NCBI RefSeq assembly: GCF_036373705.1
Contig: NC_089864.1
Coordinates: 8,454,001 to 8,518,000, forward strand
Direction: 5' to 3'
Source of the DNA: Amia ocellicauda
Lineage: Eukaryota; Chordata; Actinopteri; Amiiformes; Amiidae
Length of the DNA: 64,000 nucleotides
The notes beneath the pieces were generated by a model. It was not told where the DNA came from. It ran no database searches and saw only the letters and a list, made by a program, of their open reading frames with translations. Numbering within the stretch: the first letter of the stretch is position 1; every line of letters starts with the position of its first letter. Position numbers and translations under genes: made by a program. This document shows, one piece after another, positions 1 to 15,300 of the stretch.

Positions 1-167
1 CTCCATCAACTGCAAGATACTATCCTATCAATATGGGCCAACATTTCTAAAGAATGCTTTCAGCACCTTGTTGAATCAATGCCACGTAGAATTAAGGCAG
101 TTCTGAAGGCAAAAGGGGGTCAAACACAGTATTAGTATGGTGTTCCTAATAATCCTTTAGGTGAGTG
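1..167 (+). mobile_element. 3' end of a Tc1/mariner (DD36E-type) transposon
   Basis: This stretch aligns without gaps to 34837-35003 of the intact element further right, with 3 mismatches in 167 positions. It covers the last codons of the transposase (ending ...AKGGQTQY, stop at 132-134) and the right terminal inverted repeat (139-167), followed by a TA at 168-169. The left part of the element lies outside the window, so I cannot tell whether this copy is full length. It sits in the last intron of pmpcb, in the same orientation, and ends 77 bp before the final exon. Confidence 0.9.
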
Positions 168-244
168 TATGTCAATCTGTTTTCTGTAGACAATGTTGAA
201 AAACACATGACACACACTCATTGTACTTTTCCTTCTCTCCTCAG

Positions 245-309
245 GGCCCATTGAACAGCTTCCCGACTACAACCGAATCCACAGTGGCATGTACTGGCTG
301 CGGACCTAA
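245..309 (+). CDS. pmpcb: pmpcb, final coding exon (mitochondrial processing peptidase beta subunit), partial
   Basis: Only the last coding exon is in the window. A pyrimidine-rich tract and AG at 243-244 precede it. The first two bases complete a glycine codon split by the intron, and the exon then reads PIEQLPDYNRIHSGMYWLRT and stop (307-309). This matches the C-terminus of vertebrate PMPCB, the catalytic subunit of the matrix protease that removes mitochondrial presequences. The catalytic zinc site lies in earlier exons off the left edge. Gene order pmpcb-dnajc2-psmc2-slc26a5 matches the human 7q22 arrangement and supports the call. The downstream 3'UTR has poly(A) signals at 477-482 and 497-502. 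Confidence 0.9.
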
Positions 310-466
310 TCCTCCCAGCGCATCAGCGTTGATTTATTTATTAGAAGCAGTGATTGTGTATAGCAGCTCGATGGGTTTTCCCACTCTGCGCTTCGGTTGA
401 AGACTAAGAGCCAGTGCTTCTAACAGATGTATTAATCATAAAGCCTTGTATAGTTTTGTTTGCAGT

Positions 467-502
467 TTTATTATAAAATAAAGACAACACAACAACAATA
501 AA
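467..502. terminator. overlapping convergent poly(A) signals of pmpcb (+) and dnajc2 (-)
   Basis: Plus-strand AATAAA hexamers occur at 477-482 and 497-502 and would end pmpcb. A minus-strand AATAAA (TTTATT at 467-472) lies 55 bp past the dnajc2 stop and would end dnajc2. With cleavage 10-30 nt downstream of each signal, the two 3'UTRs overlap by tens of bases. A second minus-strand option (TTTATT at 333-342) would extend dnajc2 transcripts almost to the pmpcb stop. Confidence 0.7.
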
Positions 503-525
503 AGAACACAGGTTGTTTATACTCG

Positions 526-590
526 TCATTTCTTAGTCTTAACTTGTTCCTGGGCAGCTTTCTTGGCTTTCACCATCTCGACCAGCTCCT

Positions 591-625
<35 letters not shown>

Positions 626-3600
626 TTGGGGTCACATGATCTGAAGGTATACAAATAACTAATCAATAATGCTAATTAAATTTAATGTGGAATCGTGACA
701 ATCAGATACGGTGGGCACAGGATGTAGCTTTAACGCCGGCCAGCCCACCTTGTATCTCTTCATGCAGTCTTTCTTGGTGCGGCCCGGGACAGCCGCTGCG
801 ATCTTCTCCCATCTCTCGGGCGTGCTGACGGGGAATGTCTTGAGCGCCTGCTCCAGTAGCTTCTGTTCCTCCGTCGTCCATGGGGCCGTGTTGGTGTCAG
901 CACCGGAACCTACAACACATGCATGCGTTTCACAGGATCAGGGCACAAGCCGCACCGCAACACAGAAATCAACATTGTGGGTAGCACTTCATTGGAAAGA
1001 ACATTTCTATTTTACTTCATACATACTCCAGGATGTATGGTGACCAATACAGAAGTCTGGGCCACGTTAGAGGACACTAGTTTGTCACTGCAACACACCC
1101 TACCTTCAAATCTCTCCGAAGGCACTGCATTGTCTACGGTCGGGGGCACGACAGCATGCTCCTTCTTAAACTTCTCGAAAGCTTTCTTGTTGATTTCGTC
1201 CTTCTGGTGAGGATCTAGAAATTAAAAATACCAAAATGCTGGGAGTTTAGCTGAAATAAGTACACTTGTAATTAACGGTCAGACTGTCAACTTGCAAAAA
1301 CAAGAGTACCACCTAGCTCTACTTACCAAGTTTTTGTAAATTCTTGGCTTTGTTTATGACGTCCTTGGCATTTCTTTCAATGCCACTGTTTGAGTGCAAA
1401 TTCATGTACTTGGCAATTACTTCCCATCTAAGAGGAGAATAAAAAACAGTCAAAAGCACTGCCAGGATCTCCAGTGTAGGCTGTAATATGTACGACCAAG
1501 TTAGAACATCAAAGCTGGTGTTTAGATTTAGAGCATTCCAGAATTATCATCAGTTTAGCAACCAGAAACGTAGAGCACATTCTACAGGTCAGGCTCGCTC
1601 GGGTCGTCTATGGCACTGAAACAAGACGCTCCTCACCGCGCGTTGGTGCCAGCCGGGAAGAGGTTGACCGCTTTGATCAGCAGCTGCAGCTCCTCTTCGT
1701 TCCAGCCCTTGCTGCCCGCGCCGGCGCCGCTGCTCGACTGCTCAGTGCTCCTGGAGGTCTGGCGGGCCCGGGCCTCCGCCTCCTTCTCCTTCTGCAGCTG
1801 TGCGTTCACCTCCTGCACCTGCGCACACACAACAGCACAACTGCACATTTACAGAGTTTCTTATGAGCAAACTGCAGAACTGAAGTAATGTCTACTGATT
1901 TCCACATTGCAGTGAATATAGTGAGTTGCATTTATTTATGTGTACTTGTAGTGGAAACAAACTGCATTATGACATATCTGATGAAAGTCTTTTCTAAAGC
2001 ATACACACACACACCCTGAAAGAAAGGTACTCTTCTCCCTTAAAGACTTACATGCTTGTCAACTGCAGCTTTGCTTTCTTCCTTTGCACTTGATGCAAGC
2101 ACTTCATTCAAGGATTGCAGGCTATAAGAGAAAGCAAGTGTCGGTCAGGAAGTGCTTTGGAGAACGCCACGCTATGCAGGTATTAATGGTGCGCTGCAGT
2201 GAATATATTCAAGAGACGGGTCTCGCAAAACCCTCTCCGGTACCTCACTAGCTCCAGACGATCGCAGAGTTTCTCTACTTCTTCCATCATTTTCACGCTT
2301 TCAGACTCATTATCAGCGAAGTAATTCCAGTTCTGAAAAAGAAAAACATGACAAAAAAATAAAATCTGACTAGAAGCTGCTCTTAGGTTATTCACCAGAA
2401 AGCAACAGTAAGCAAAAGACCAGAGTAAAGCATAGGCTACCTTGCATATTGTCCTGAGTTTCTGCCGTTCCTTCTTGATGGCTTTCTTCTGGATTTCCTT
2501 CTCTTTCTTGGCCTGCAGCGCAGCTTGTTTAGCGGCCTCCTCCTCCTTCTCTTTGGCCAGACGCGCCGCCTCCATCTCAGCCTGCCTGGCCTATGCACAG
2601 CAGCGACACAGTTACACACCGCTACGGCACGCACAGGCACAACCAACCACACAGGTAGGAAAATGCAACTGCCCAACTGACCCGCTCTTTCTCCTCCTGC
2701 TCTTTCCTCTTAGCTTCAGCTTTGGCTTTCTTCTCGGATTCCTTTCTCGCCTTCTCGTCGTCCTTGAACTTCTTAATCCGAGGGTCGCAGCTGTAAGCCG
2801 TGTCTGAAACCAAGCAGAGTGTTGATCTATGAAACGGCAGCAACGTGAAAAACGTGTCTTTGTAAACCATCCATCCGGACAAGCCTGGAGCCTTTGATTC
2901 CCGTTAAGGGGGTGAGTGAGTGTCTTACCAACTAATGTGCGTATTCTGTTCATCTCCTCCTTTTTCCTCTGCGCCCTGGATGCACGGTTTTGTTTCTCGA
3001 TCCACCTCCTCTCATCCCGGCTGAAGGGGTTTGAGGTGAAAGACGAGCAGTGTGAGCCACAACCCTCCATTCAATTGGTGACAGAAAACAATGCATTGAT
3101 TGAGGCTTAAAGAAACTGTGGCACTGCGTGTGTAGAAACATCCATCTTGCGGTTATAAATTGAACTACAGTATTCCAAACATCCAAATGTGATGTAATCA
3201 GATACATATTTGTTTAATCTATTGATGTATTGGATTTAACAATGAAGATCTATGTTACATACCATTCTGCTTTCTCCTTTTCTTCTTCATCCAAGTAAGA
3301 AAATTCCCTCCAAGAATCAAAGTTGTACCTAGTTTCAAAAGAAAAAGCTCAGGCATTAATTTGTAGTCTATTGTCATTTCTTGAACACAGATAGATAAAC
3401 CCTGATTAACAGCACTACTGATTTCAACTGAGTAACCCTACTAAAGCACCAGCTGGGTACAATTACAATATCCAAAGAAGTCACATAATACTGACATATG
3501 CATCCATTTCTAATCAATTACTAACAAAAGGTCATAAAGAGGTGAATACATGTAGAAGCCCTCTCTCTCTCATTGAATTAAAATTCACAGCACATAAACA

Positions 3601-3794
3601 CAACTAAACCATAACCTACAACCACGAGAATAGTCTAACTTACCAAAAAGAGTAAAAACTATCAACTTCTTCAAAGGAGGCATTCATATCTCCAAGTTTT
3701 GGGACATGCTTTTTGGATGTCCATCTGTTCACAGGAAGAAGAAGAAGAAAGTTTAACAACAACTATAATACAAAACCATCAAATACACAATTTC

Positions 3795-3838
<44 letters not shown>

Positions 3839-5958
3839 TTCTCACCTGGCATTTCTGTCAAAAACAGGAGCGAAGACCTCGAAGAAGTTCTCTTTGGCCT
3901 CACTCTTTGTAGGCACGGCGTTGTCAAAGGTAGGGTCCACACTGTCAAAGGCCCGACGCTTCACAGGGTCTGACAGGATTTCAATGGCTGAGAAACAAAC
4001 ACAGAAAACAAAAAGATTTTAATACAATTGCCCTCATTACACAAACCACATCACTGCCTGGCTGATTAGTCTTTTGCATGGGATCATTCTCCCCCCGAAG
4101 GGAGAAAATGCTTTGTAGCCACTTGAGCTCCGGCTTTGTACCATTACCTTTTGTGATGCAGGTGAAATAGTCGTTGTCTCCTTCCACTATCTGCTCTCCA
4201 GCTGCTTTCCTCTTGTCCGGGTGGTGTTTTAAAACCATTGCTTTGTCTGAAGAGAAGACAGGAGAGAGGGTTGTAGACAAAAGTGATGCATTGTTAACAC
4301 TGATAAAATAAGTGTTTGTTTGTAAATTGGGACCAGATTTCATTACAGGTGGGAAATCTGACCACACCATAAAAAGATAAAAGAACAAAGTACGTCTTTT
4401 CCAACTGCGCTAAATGCTTTATCTGGAATAAGAGCGTTTATACCAAGAACAGTTTTGCGGTACTCACGGGCTGCTTTAATCTGCTTCTGCGTTGCTTTGT
4501 ACCTTAGATGAGCCAGCCCAAGAACGGCGTAGTGATCTTGATTCTGGGAGACAGAAAAGGAGGTGCCCACAACACAACTGTTACATAAGCTGCGAGAACG
4601 ACATCTTGGCCTAAAATGTCTTGTGATGTTAATATTCACCGCAAATACACTCAACTACATGTACATAAGGACATTTCACACCTTTACTTAGCTTGGTATG
4701 CAACAAATGTAGGGCATGAGAAAGTGCCGTAGATGATAGTGCCACAACAAAGTTAATATAAGCATCAAGTAAATGACAGATGTCCTCCAAGGCCAGTATG
4801 GCAGAGTAGTGGACAGTGTCTCTCTGTCCCATACCTTCCAGTCCTTAGGGTCCAGTGTCTTCAGCATGGGAAACTCCTCCAGCTGCAGCTCCTCGTCCTC
4901 CGACTCCTCGGACAGCTCCTTCTCCTCCTCCAGCTCCTGGAAGGAAGCCGACACATTCCTGTTCCTGCGCCTCAAGAAGGCCTCGAACCATCGTCCCACC
5001 GGCTCCACCTGGAACTGCACCGAAGCTGAGAGGAAGACAGGAGACAGCGCCCAACATTGAGTGACCCTTCCTGACCCACATGCACCTGAAGGCAGAAGTA
5101 GTCCCTTCATGCCACTGCAGGTCTCAAAATCCCACCACACTTAAAGCACAGCATGGGGGCCTGACGTGTTCATCTCATCCCGGATCTCAGATTAAATAAC
5201 CACATGATGCTTGTGCCGAGGTTTAAATATGACAGGTGGGTTTTATTTTAGTTGGTTTGTTTCTGAAGGATGAAAAATAAATCCCTGGACAAAACTAACA
5301 CGTTCTAGAGGTTAACAAAAAGGGAATATTTTGTCATGTGCTGTATTAATCCCTCAAACCAAACTGGGGCAGCAAACTATTTTTGCCTATAAATACAGTT
5401 ACATAAATGTTACAAGAGGGTGGCAAAGAGCAGCACTGCACAAACAGAAATTGGCCGGGTTTGGTTTTATGTAACAAACTTGAACTCACCAAAAGGGATA
5501 CAAGCAAGATTACAAAAGAGACCAGTTGTATAAAATATGTACACATTTAGTTATGGACACTACGTGCATTCCCATAACAAAAACCACTACAATTTAAATT
5601 GCGTGGGGAAGCCGGAGAAGCCATATTAAAATAGGTCAAATCCAACAGCACAGACAGGATTGTGATCGACACGAAGGACAAGTGCAGACATCCGTTATGG
5701 CACTGATTTGATTTAATGACGCAACGTCAACAGCCACAGTTAATCTCGGGTAAAGAAAGTGCGAAGCTGTTTTGAGACGGAAAAGGTCTAACGTAACCCG
5801 GGTAGATATATCCTACTTTGTGCGACACAGCAACTCGCTCCGGGTTACTAAAATCATAAACAGCTTCAATCAGCAGTATTTTCTGCCGTTCAATGGCTCT
5901 CACCTGCTGTGGGGTTACAGACAACTGTCCCCTGCCCTTCAAGCGCTTCCTTCAACAT
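526..5958 (-). CDS. dnajc2: dnajc2 (ZRF1/MPP11), ribosome- and chromatin-associated J-protein, 17 coding exons
   Basis: Coding exons in transcript order: 5958-5904, 5025-4835, 4543-4468, 4246-4148, 3987-3846, 3724-3644, 3328-3263, 3020-2929, 2803-2682, 2590-2441, 2332-2244, 2121-2052, 1818-1637, 1427-1327, 1214-1104, 909-749, 588-526. All have GT-AG borders and sum to 1851 nt (616 aa; human 621). The product has an acidic stretch after the zuotin-type N-terminus, a J domain with HPD at residues 116-118, a long charged coiled region (about 230-430), and two SANT/Myb domains (about 448-500 starting KGWNEEEL, and about 551-600 starting APWTTEEQ). In vertebrates this protein pairs with HSPA14 as ribosome-associated complex and also binds ubiquitinated H2A in the nucleus. 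The start is the first ATG (5958-5956) of a short exon that joins in frame. The N-terminal ~20 residues are the least conserved part. Confidence 0.96.
591..617. repeat. (GA)n microsatellite followed by a G run
   Basis: An AG dinucleotide run of about 27 bp is followed by nine to ten G residues. On the minus strand it forms a CT-rich tract right at the acceptor of the last dnajc2 exon (acceptor AG at 590-589), so it probably doubles as that intron's polypyrimidine tract. Confidence 0.85.
3798..3836. repeat. 39-bp A homopolymer (T39 in dnajc2 intron 5)
   Basis: There are 39 consecutive A on the plus strand. In the dnajc2 transcript this is U39, beginning at intron position +10 after the exon 5 donor (GT at 3845-3844), in an intron of only 121 nt. 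The length may vary through slippage or assembly error. Confidence 0.9.
5717..5729. promoter_or_regulatory. palindromic bZIP-like site in dnajc2 intron 1
   Basis: TGACGCAACGTCA is a perfect inverted repeat TGACG-N3-CGTCA. The half-site TGACG is the CREB/ATF half-site, and TGACGCAA also resembles a C/EBP-ATF composite site. It lies about 230 bp downstream of the dnajc2 start codon and about 890 bp upstream of the psmc2 start. Function is inferred from the motif only. Confidence 0.3.
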
Positions 5959-6392
5959 CCTCGGCCCGTCACTAACTCCGCCAGACGTTCATTCAAGTGT
6001 ATAATTAGTGTTACAGTGCGTTATTAAAACTGTATCTGCCGTCCGGTTTAATGCCGCACCACATGGACCCGCTGAGTCGCAGGATCTTCCAGGGCACGTC
6101 GTGTGCGTCACCGAAACCTTCCCGGCGCCGCGCACTGTCCCTTGAGCCGCGGGTTCCGGGTTAGTTGTATAACTGTCTTTTTAACATGTCATGCAAATAA
6201 TCTACAATGGAATAAAAATAATTACACGTATTTGACTTTGCAGTGATTTAACAGAATTTTTGGAGAGTTCAAATTAATATAAAAAAATCTAAATTAATTA
6301 AAAATAACCTATTAATTTGGTCGCCTTTACAAGGAAAAACATACACAAATAATGCTGAAACATATTTTAGTTATGACGTTATCAGAATCTAT

Positions 6393-6423
<31 letters not shown>

Positions 6424-6603
6424 CCGCAACATGTAATGTAATACTGCGGTGCCCCCGCCAAAGAGTCCGGGTTCTCGTTTCCGGTCGCCGTCGCAGAGGC
6501 TGCCGGGAAAAGCGGAAGAGAGTAAACCTGCTGTGTAATCCTGGTCGGTCGGGCAGGATCGGAGTTAAACAACCAGCGTGAAATATTTATTTACAGGGCG
6601 AAA
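5959..6603. promoter_or_regulatory. dnajc2-psmc2 bidirectional promoter region and 5'UTRs
   Basis: The dnajc2 (-) and psmc2 (+) start codons are 645 bp apart, head to head. The dnajc2 side (about 6050-6160) is GC-rich and contains a CRE-like TGCGTCACC. The psmc2 side (about 6450-6540) is GC-rich and contains ETS-type motifs (TTCCGG near 6480, GCGGAAG near 6512). An AT-rich middle (about 6180-6430) carries a TTTA repeat. No TATA box is evident at either side. This arrangement fits two housekeeping promoters and the human head-to-head arrangement of the two genes. Transcription start sites cannot be read from sequence alone. Confidence 0.65.
6393..6421. repeat. (TTTA)n microsatellite between dnajc2 and psmc2
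   Basis: About seven copies of the tetranucleotide TTTA lie in the AT-rich middle of the shared 5' region. Confidence 0.9.
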
Positions 6604-10272
<3,669 letters not shown>

Positions 10273-10377
10273 GCAGAGGAGCACTTTTTGTTGTAGCGTT
10301 TTCTCGATCCCCTTTTGATTATATTCTGTAAACACAAAGTACTGTTTTGTTTTTCCCTCGCAATAAGCAAGAATCTA

Positions 10378-10383
10378 AATAAA
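10378..10383 (+). terminator. psmc2 poly(A) signal
   Basis: Canonical AATAAA 106 bp past the psmc2 stop codon, followed by a T/G-containing region. It lies about 130 bp from the likely opposing slc26a5 poly(A) signal. Confidence 0.75.
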
Positions 10384-12332
10384 ACCTGTTAATCTCATTA
10401 TTAGTTTTCTGAGCTTAGATCTGATGGTATTGGACAGAGGTTGGCCAAGTGCTCAATCAAAACACAAAAACATCACATGGACCCAACACAGCTTGAGATT
10501 CTTTGAAATAAATTTATTGGGATAGATTTTGAAAATGTATTTGTTAAAAAAAGCAAATTTAACAAATAGATTGGAATTTAATATACTTTTTAGAAAAATA
10601 CATTTTACTTAATCTGCTGGCAAGCATGCATAATTCCACACACCATGTACAAAAACATTACAGACCACACCAGCAATAAACGGTTTGTTGAATCTACTCT
10701 TAGCTTTGATTGGATACATCTGTCCTTAAAAAGTTCCCACAATTAATCGTGTGAAAACTGACAGTTCTAATAGTTTGTTTAAACATCCTCCTTTACACGG
10801 CTGTTAATATATAAGTGTATAAATAAAAACTACAGACATGTTCTATGACAATCAAATTGAAATGCACATTAGGTGCTGTTTTTCTAGCTCTCCAGTGGCT
10901 GTGAAAGTCTAAATATTAATCTGTCAGCCCAAATCTATGGTCTGAGCACTGTGCAAGCTGTAGGAACTGAAAAACTTCATCACAACAGCAGGAAAATAAT
11001 CCATGTTGGACAAATCTCAATTAAAACAAAAATAGTACATTCTATGGCGTTTCTTTTTTCATGTATTTAATGGTTAGCTGCTGCTTCAGCTTTTGCAAAG
11101 AGTTTTAAACTTGTAAATGATCACAATTCTCTTCCTCCCACCATATGCACATACACCTACAATTACAATCTGGTGGTCACTGGGAAATCAGGAAGGAAGA
11201 GTAAGGATGATCTCGTAAGAAAATATATTTTGACTCCAGAGTACTTTGCTCAAAGTGACACCATTTCAAGGGGGTTCATGACTAGCAAATTTTAACAGCT
11301 GCTCCTTGTCTTTCACGTTTGTCATGAAACATTTCGAACACGACCCACTCCTGCAAAGCTAAAATCCATCCCCCACCTACACATGACTGGATTTATTGGT
11401 AACATTTAAATAGACAAACATACATACAACCTTAACTGAAAAATAACTGGCTGTGACTCTAAAACATGTCCCCTACAGTACTGCTACACAATGTGGTGCA
11501 TTCCAAGTTTTTGTACAAAGCAGGGGCCAATTGCGAACTAGACTTGGGCTTCCTGACACAAACATGTAAACATAGCGACAGCAGAGTAACTTTTAAGGGT
11601 AAAGGCAAAAAGATAAAGCTATTAAATAACAAAAAACAAACTGTACCCTTTCATAAATAGATATTTTTTTACCCCCATTGTACAAGACAATGGGCAGTAC
11701 TTTCTAATCTTGGCATTTCTACTTTCTCCAGACCCAAGTTTGGAAAAAAAACAATTTGACCAAAAACAAAAGATAAATACAAAGCCTCATAGGTGACCCC
11801 ACCTGACCCCCTTGTCTGTCCATAACTTACTCCATTAAATGATTTTGTAGGAAATCTGGTCCTATTGACTAGGTGTGCAGTGTCTGCAGAACCGATGCTA
11901 GAAGAACAAATGAGCTTAACAGCGACATTAGATAAAGCCTTGAAGAAGCCCAACTACAGCAACATCGTCCAAATCTGAACCATTACTCGTTCCTGGAAGC
12001 TGGGGGTTGGAGCAGCTCCTCCCAGACCAGACCTGCTCAAGTATATATTAAATAAAAACACCAGCCCCCTTCCCCATCAGGTGAAGAGATAAATACCCCC
12101 CCAAATAAAAATGGCTCCAGTACTTTGTTCAAAGCAAGTACGGCGGAATGTTAAAATCGGTTGAGATCTGAGCCAAACCCCCTTCATATAAATATATCTA
12201 AAAGTCCACATCATTAAATTGCACTTAGACTAGAGACCAGGCGCACTGGGGCAGCGCCTCTCTCCTGTGGCAGGGTGTCTTTTGATGCACGCTGGTTCCT
12301 CCCGGGTTCTGTGGGTGCGGCGACCCCACGCC
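10384..12332 (-). other. slc26a5 3'UTR and psmc2-slc26a5 intergenic junction
   Basis: No coding exon is visible here. A minus-strand AATAAA (TTTATT at 10513-10518) is the best candidate for the slc26a5 cleavage signal and would give a 3'UTR of about 1.8 kb, ending close to the psmc2 3' end. The sequence is AT-rich and unique-looking. Short ORFs here show no homology I can recognise. Other TTTATT hexamers exist, so shorter 3'UTRs are possible. Confidence 0.5.
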
Positions 12333-15300
12333 TCACTCCTCTGCCGGTGTCCGCGCGGCACCGTCTGTGGCTGCCGGGGGGCCGGGGAGAGGAGCTCGGT
12401 GCCGGCAGTGCAGCACGGCGTCGTGGACAGAGGGGAACAGCAGCTCTCTGCTCACCGCCCCGCTGAAGAAGCTCATTCGGCTCAGGTCAGCCAGCACAGT
12501 CCCTGCAATACAGCAATATCCATCAGACGCCTTGGTGTGCAACGAAGTGCCATCGAGAGAGATACACCAGGAAGTATATTCACATGCATGAACTATTTGA
12601 CAGTATCATTATGAAAATACTACATCCTTAAAATACAAACATAACTTCTATCACGATGTTAAAAACTTTACTTTTACACATTCAAGGTATGAATGTAAAG
12701 CCAATGCTAAGAGAGGTTGCTTTAATGCCACCAATGCCCTGTAGATGGCACACTTGTCTCTGGAGCAGAAACTGAAAACTAGTTCCACCGAATGGCTCTA
12801 CGGTAGTCATCTGTCCACAGAGAGGGAACCGGACGTGTCCTAGCATCTGTCAGCAGCCTCGGAGAGTTCATTGCCATTTGTAACCGAATCGGCGCTGATT
12901 TTCTGAAGAGTGGCCAATGGAGGGTGAGCTACAGTCATATTAGCTGGATGTTGCTAAGCATTATATGCGAGATCCGGTGCTTTGTAAGACATGAGCCTCC
13001 TAGGATGAGGTAATGAATTAATAAACAAGGAACACGTACTGCTGCACCCCCCGATGAATACGGACACACCGATCTCACTGTACTCCTTCATTACCTGCAG
13101 GAAGACAAGACAGCAGTTACTTAACACTCTGAGCACTTTGATTCCTTTGCACTCATTTTTAATTAAGCCAGATCACGGTATTACAAAAGCCTGTCAAATG
13201 GCAAAGTGTAAACAATGTACAGCACCATCGGTCTACTGTAAAAATACAGGAAGTGCACATTTAACAGGTTTTAGACAAGTGGAGAGTTGCTCAGTTTAAG
13301 CAAGTGCACACATTTGTTATTAGGCAAAGTCTAGCATGAATACAGTCAAAACAGACAACAGATAACGCATTCAAAACAGTTTCTATTTAGAAAAACAAAT
13401 GAGGAAGAGACACAGGGAGAGAGAAGGAAGCAGCCCAGATAAGGGTTGACACCCCTGGATCATTGCCACTAGGTTTCCAGTATTATGAGCTCTGAGCTCC
13501 GTCAGCGCTCGGCTCATGTGCTGCTTACTGATTTCAGGGCTTTGGCTCCAACAGAGTCGATGAAGTTGACGGGGGTGAAGTCCAGCACAATGGAGTGGAC
13601 GTCCGTCAGGGGCTCCAGGAAGTGCCGTGTTTCCTCGCTGTCCAAGTCGCTCTTGGCCGCCGGGAGCTGGCCGTTGCTCTGGAGCTCCATGCTCTTCCCA
13701 TCCTCCAGCTCGTGTGTCACCCCCATCTCTGCGTCCTGCATCTGCCGCAAACACAGAGGTGCGCTGAATCACACTTCCTGCCCTCCCTGCGATCTCCCCA
13801 GGACAGCCTGGGGCCCAGGGGCCCACACACAGACCGCTCAGTGAGCCTCCCCAACACTGCCCAGTGAGACACCCGACACACGCCCCACACGGAGACACAC
13901 AGACCACTCGTGCCTTGTTTCCACTGCCCTTCCTCGCGTGTAGCCGGGCCACCCAGCCTGGCCGAGTGCTTGCCCACGTCCCAACTGCATTTCCCAGCTG
14001 CATGAAAATCTAGTGGTCACTTGCACTGCAAACGGCCACCAGACGTGAAATGATGCGACCATATGGAACAACACAACTACTGTGGTGCTGTTTTATGCCT
14101 TTTACAACTATGCATCATCTGATCATACCAGTTGCCTCTTCTGCTCCTAGTTATATATAGATATTTTAAGGACATCTTCCATCTAGTTAAACCCAAATAC
14201 AATTATTGTAACATTATTTCAGTTTTGTAGTGAGCAGTATTTTGAACTATACCTATACTGGACTACATATTGTGGTCATGGTTTTTAAAATTCTCATTAA
14301 GACAGTTAAATGCACATATTAAAAAACAACCGCAAACATTTAGTGTAGGTTTACAAATAAATGATTAAATTCCCATTGAGTTGACTGGTGTTCCTTGTTG
14401 TACCTAAACTGCCACTAAAAGAGGAAAAGCGTTGTGTGTAGATGCTGGGACACAGAGGGAACAACACTAAACCACACTCCGATACTCTAAAAGAAAGTAT
14501 AGTGGAAACAGGGCAAAACACACCTCCTACACCCAAGTAAGACTACCAGCACAGTGTGCCGCAACCTCGGCAGATTGTCGAGTCATTCGCTTCCTGTTCT
14601 TTGAAATCAGCTCTAGCTCAGGAGAAGGTGAAGCAAATCGCACCTTGATCACACAAATGACAAACACCTTTGAGAAACAGGCCAACATATATTCACACGT
14701 GGGGAAACACAAACAGCTGGAACACGGATTATAAAACATCTAAGACAGCGACTCCTCTTCCCAGACAGGACATTAACGAGCGTGGTTTTACCAGTAGATC
14801 AGCACTGCCAGACAGTGCGAACGGTAACCGTCCCTGAAAACAAGCATTCGGGTTAACTTAGCCAGCAAGAAATAACAGTTCAGAGATTTGAAAACGGTAC
14901 ACATCACCACACAATAATGCCCAAAGCCGAGTTTGAACACTGACAGATACAGAGACAGTTTTATTCTTTAACCACCGCCAATTCTCTCATCGGGAACTTG
15001 AGGGCAGCGTTGATAAGAAAGACCTGGAAGGCACTGTTACTCTCCCAGACAGCTCTGGGCAGCTTCTTTACGAGACGAGTCTGTACAGTTCAGTCAGTGC
15101 TTTTGGTCGCAGCAGATTTCAAACCCCAAGCCAACTACAATGGCAAGTGCAGCCTAATGGACCTTTTTGCAAATGGCAAGCGGTTCTGTTTTTCTATTTC
15201 TATGCAAATGTATGAATCATACCCAAATCCATAACCAATACTAATAATTTATTGTATAATTATTACCACTACAATTAATACTCCTGCTACAATAGCTCGG

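Noticed and set aside
2437-3207. Several arginine/lysine-rich minus-strand ORFs
   Set aside because: They are extended or shifted frames over dnajc2 exons 7-10; only the spliced frame is supported.
13383-14003. 206-codon minus-strand ORF
   Set aside because: It overlaps slc26a5 exon 13529-13741 in another frame and runs into intron on both sides; the true exon is defined by splice sites and homology.
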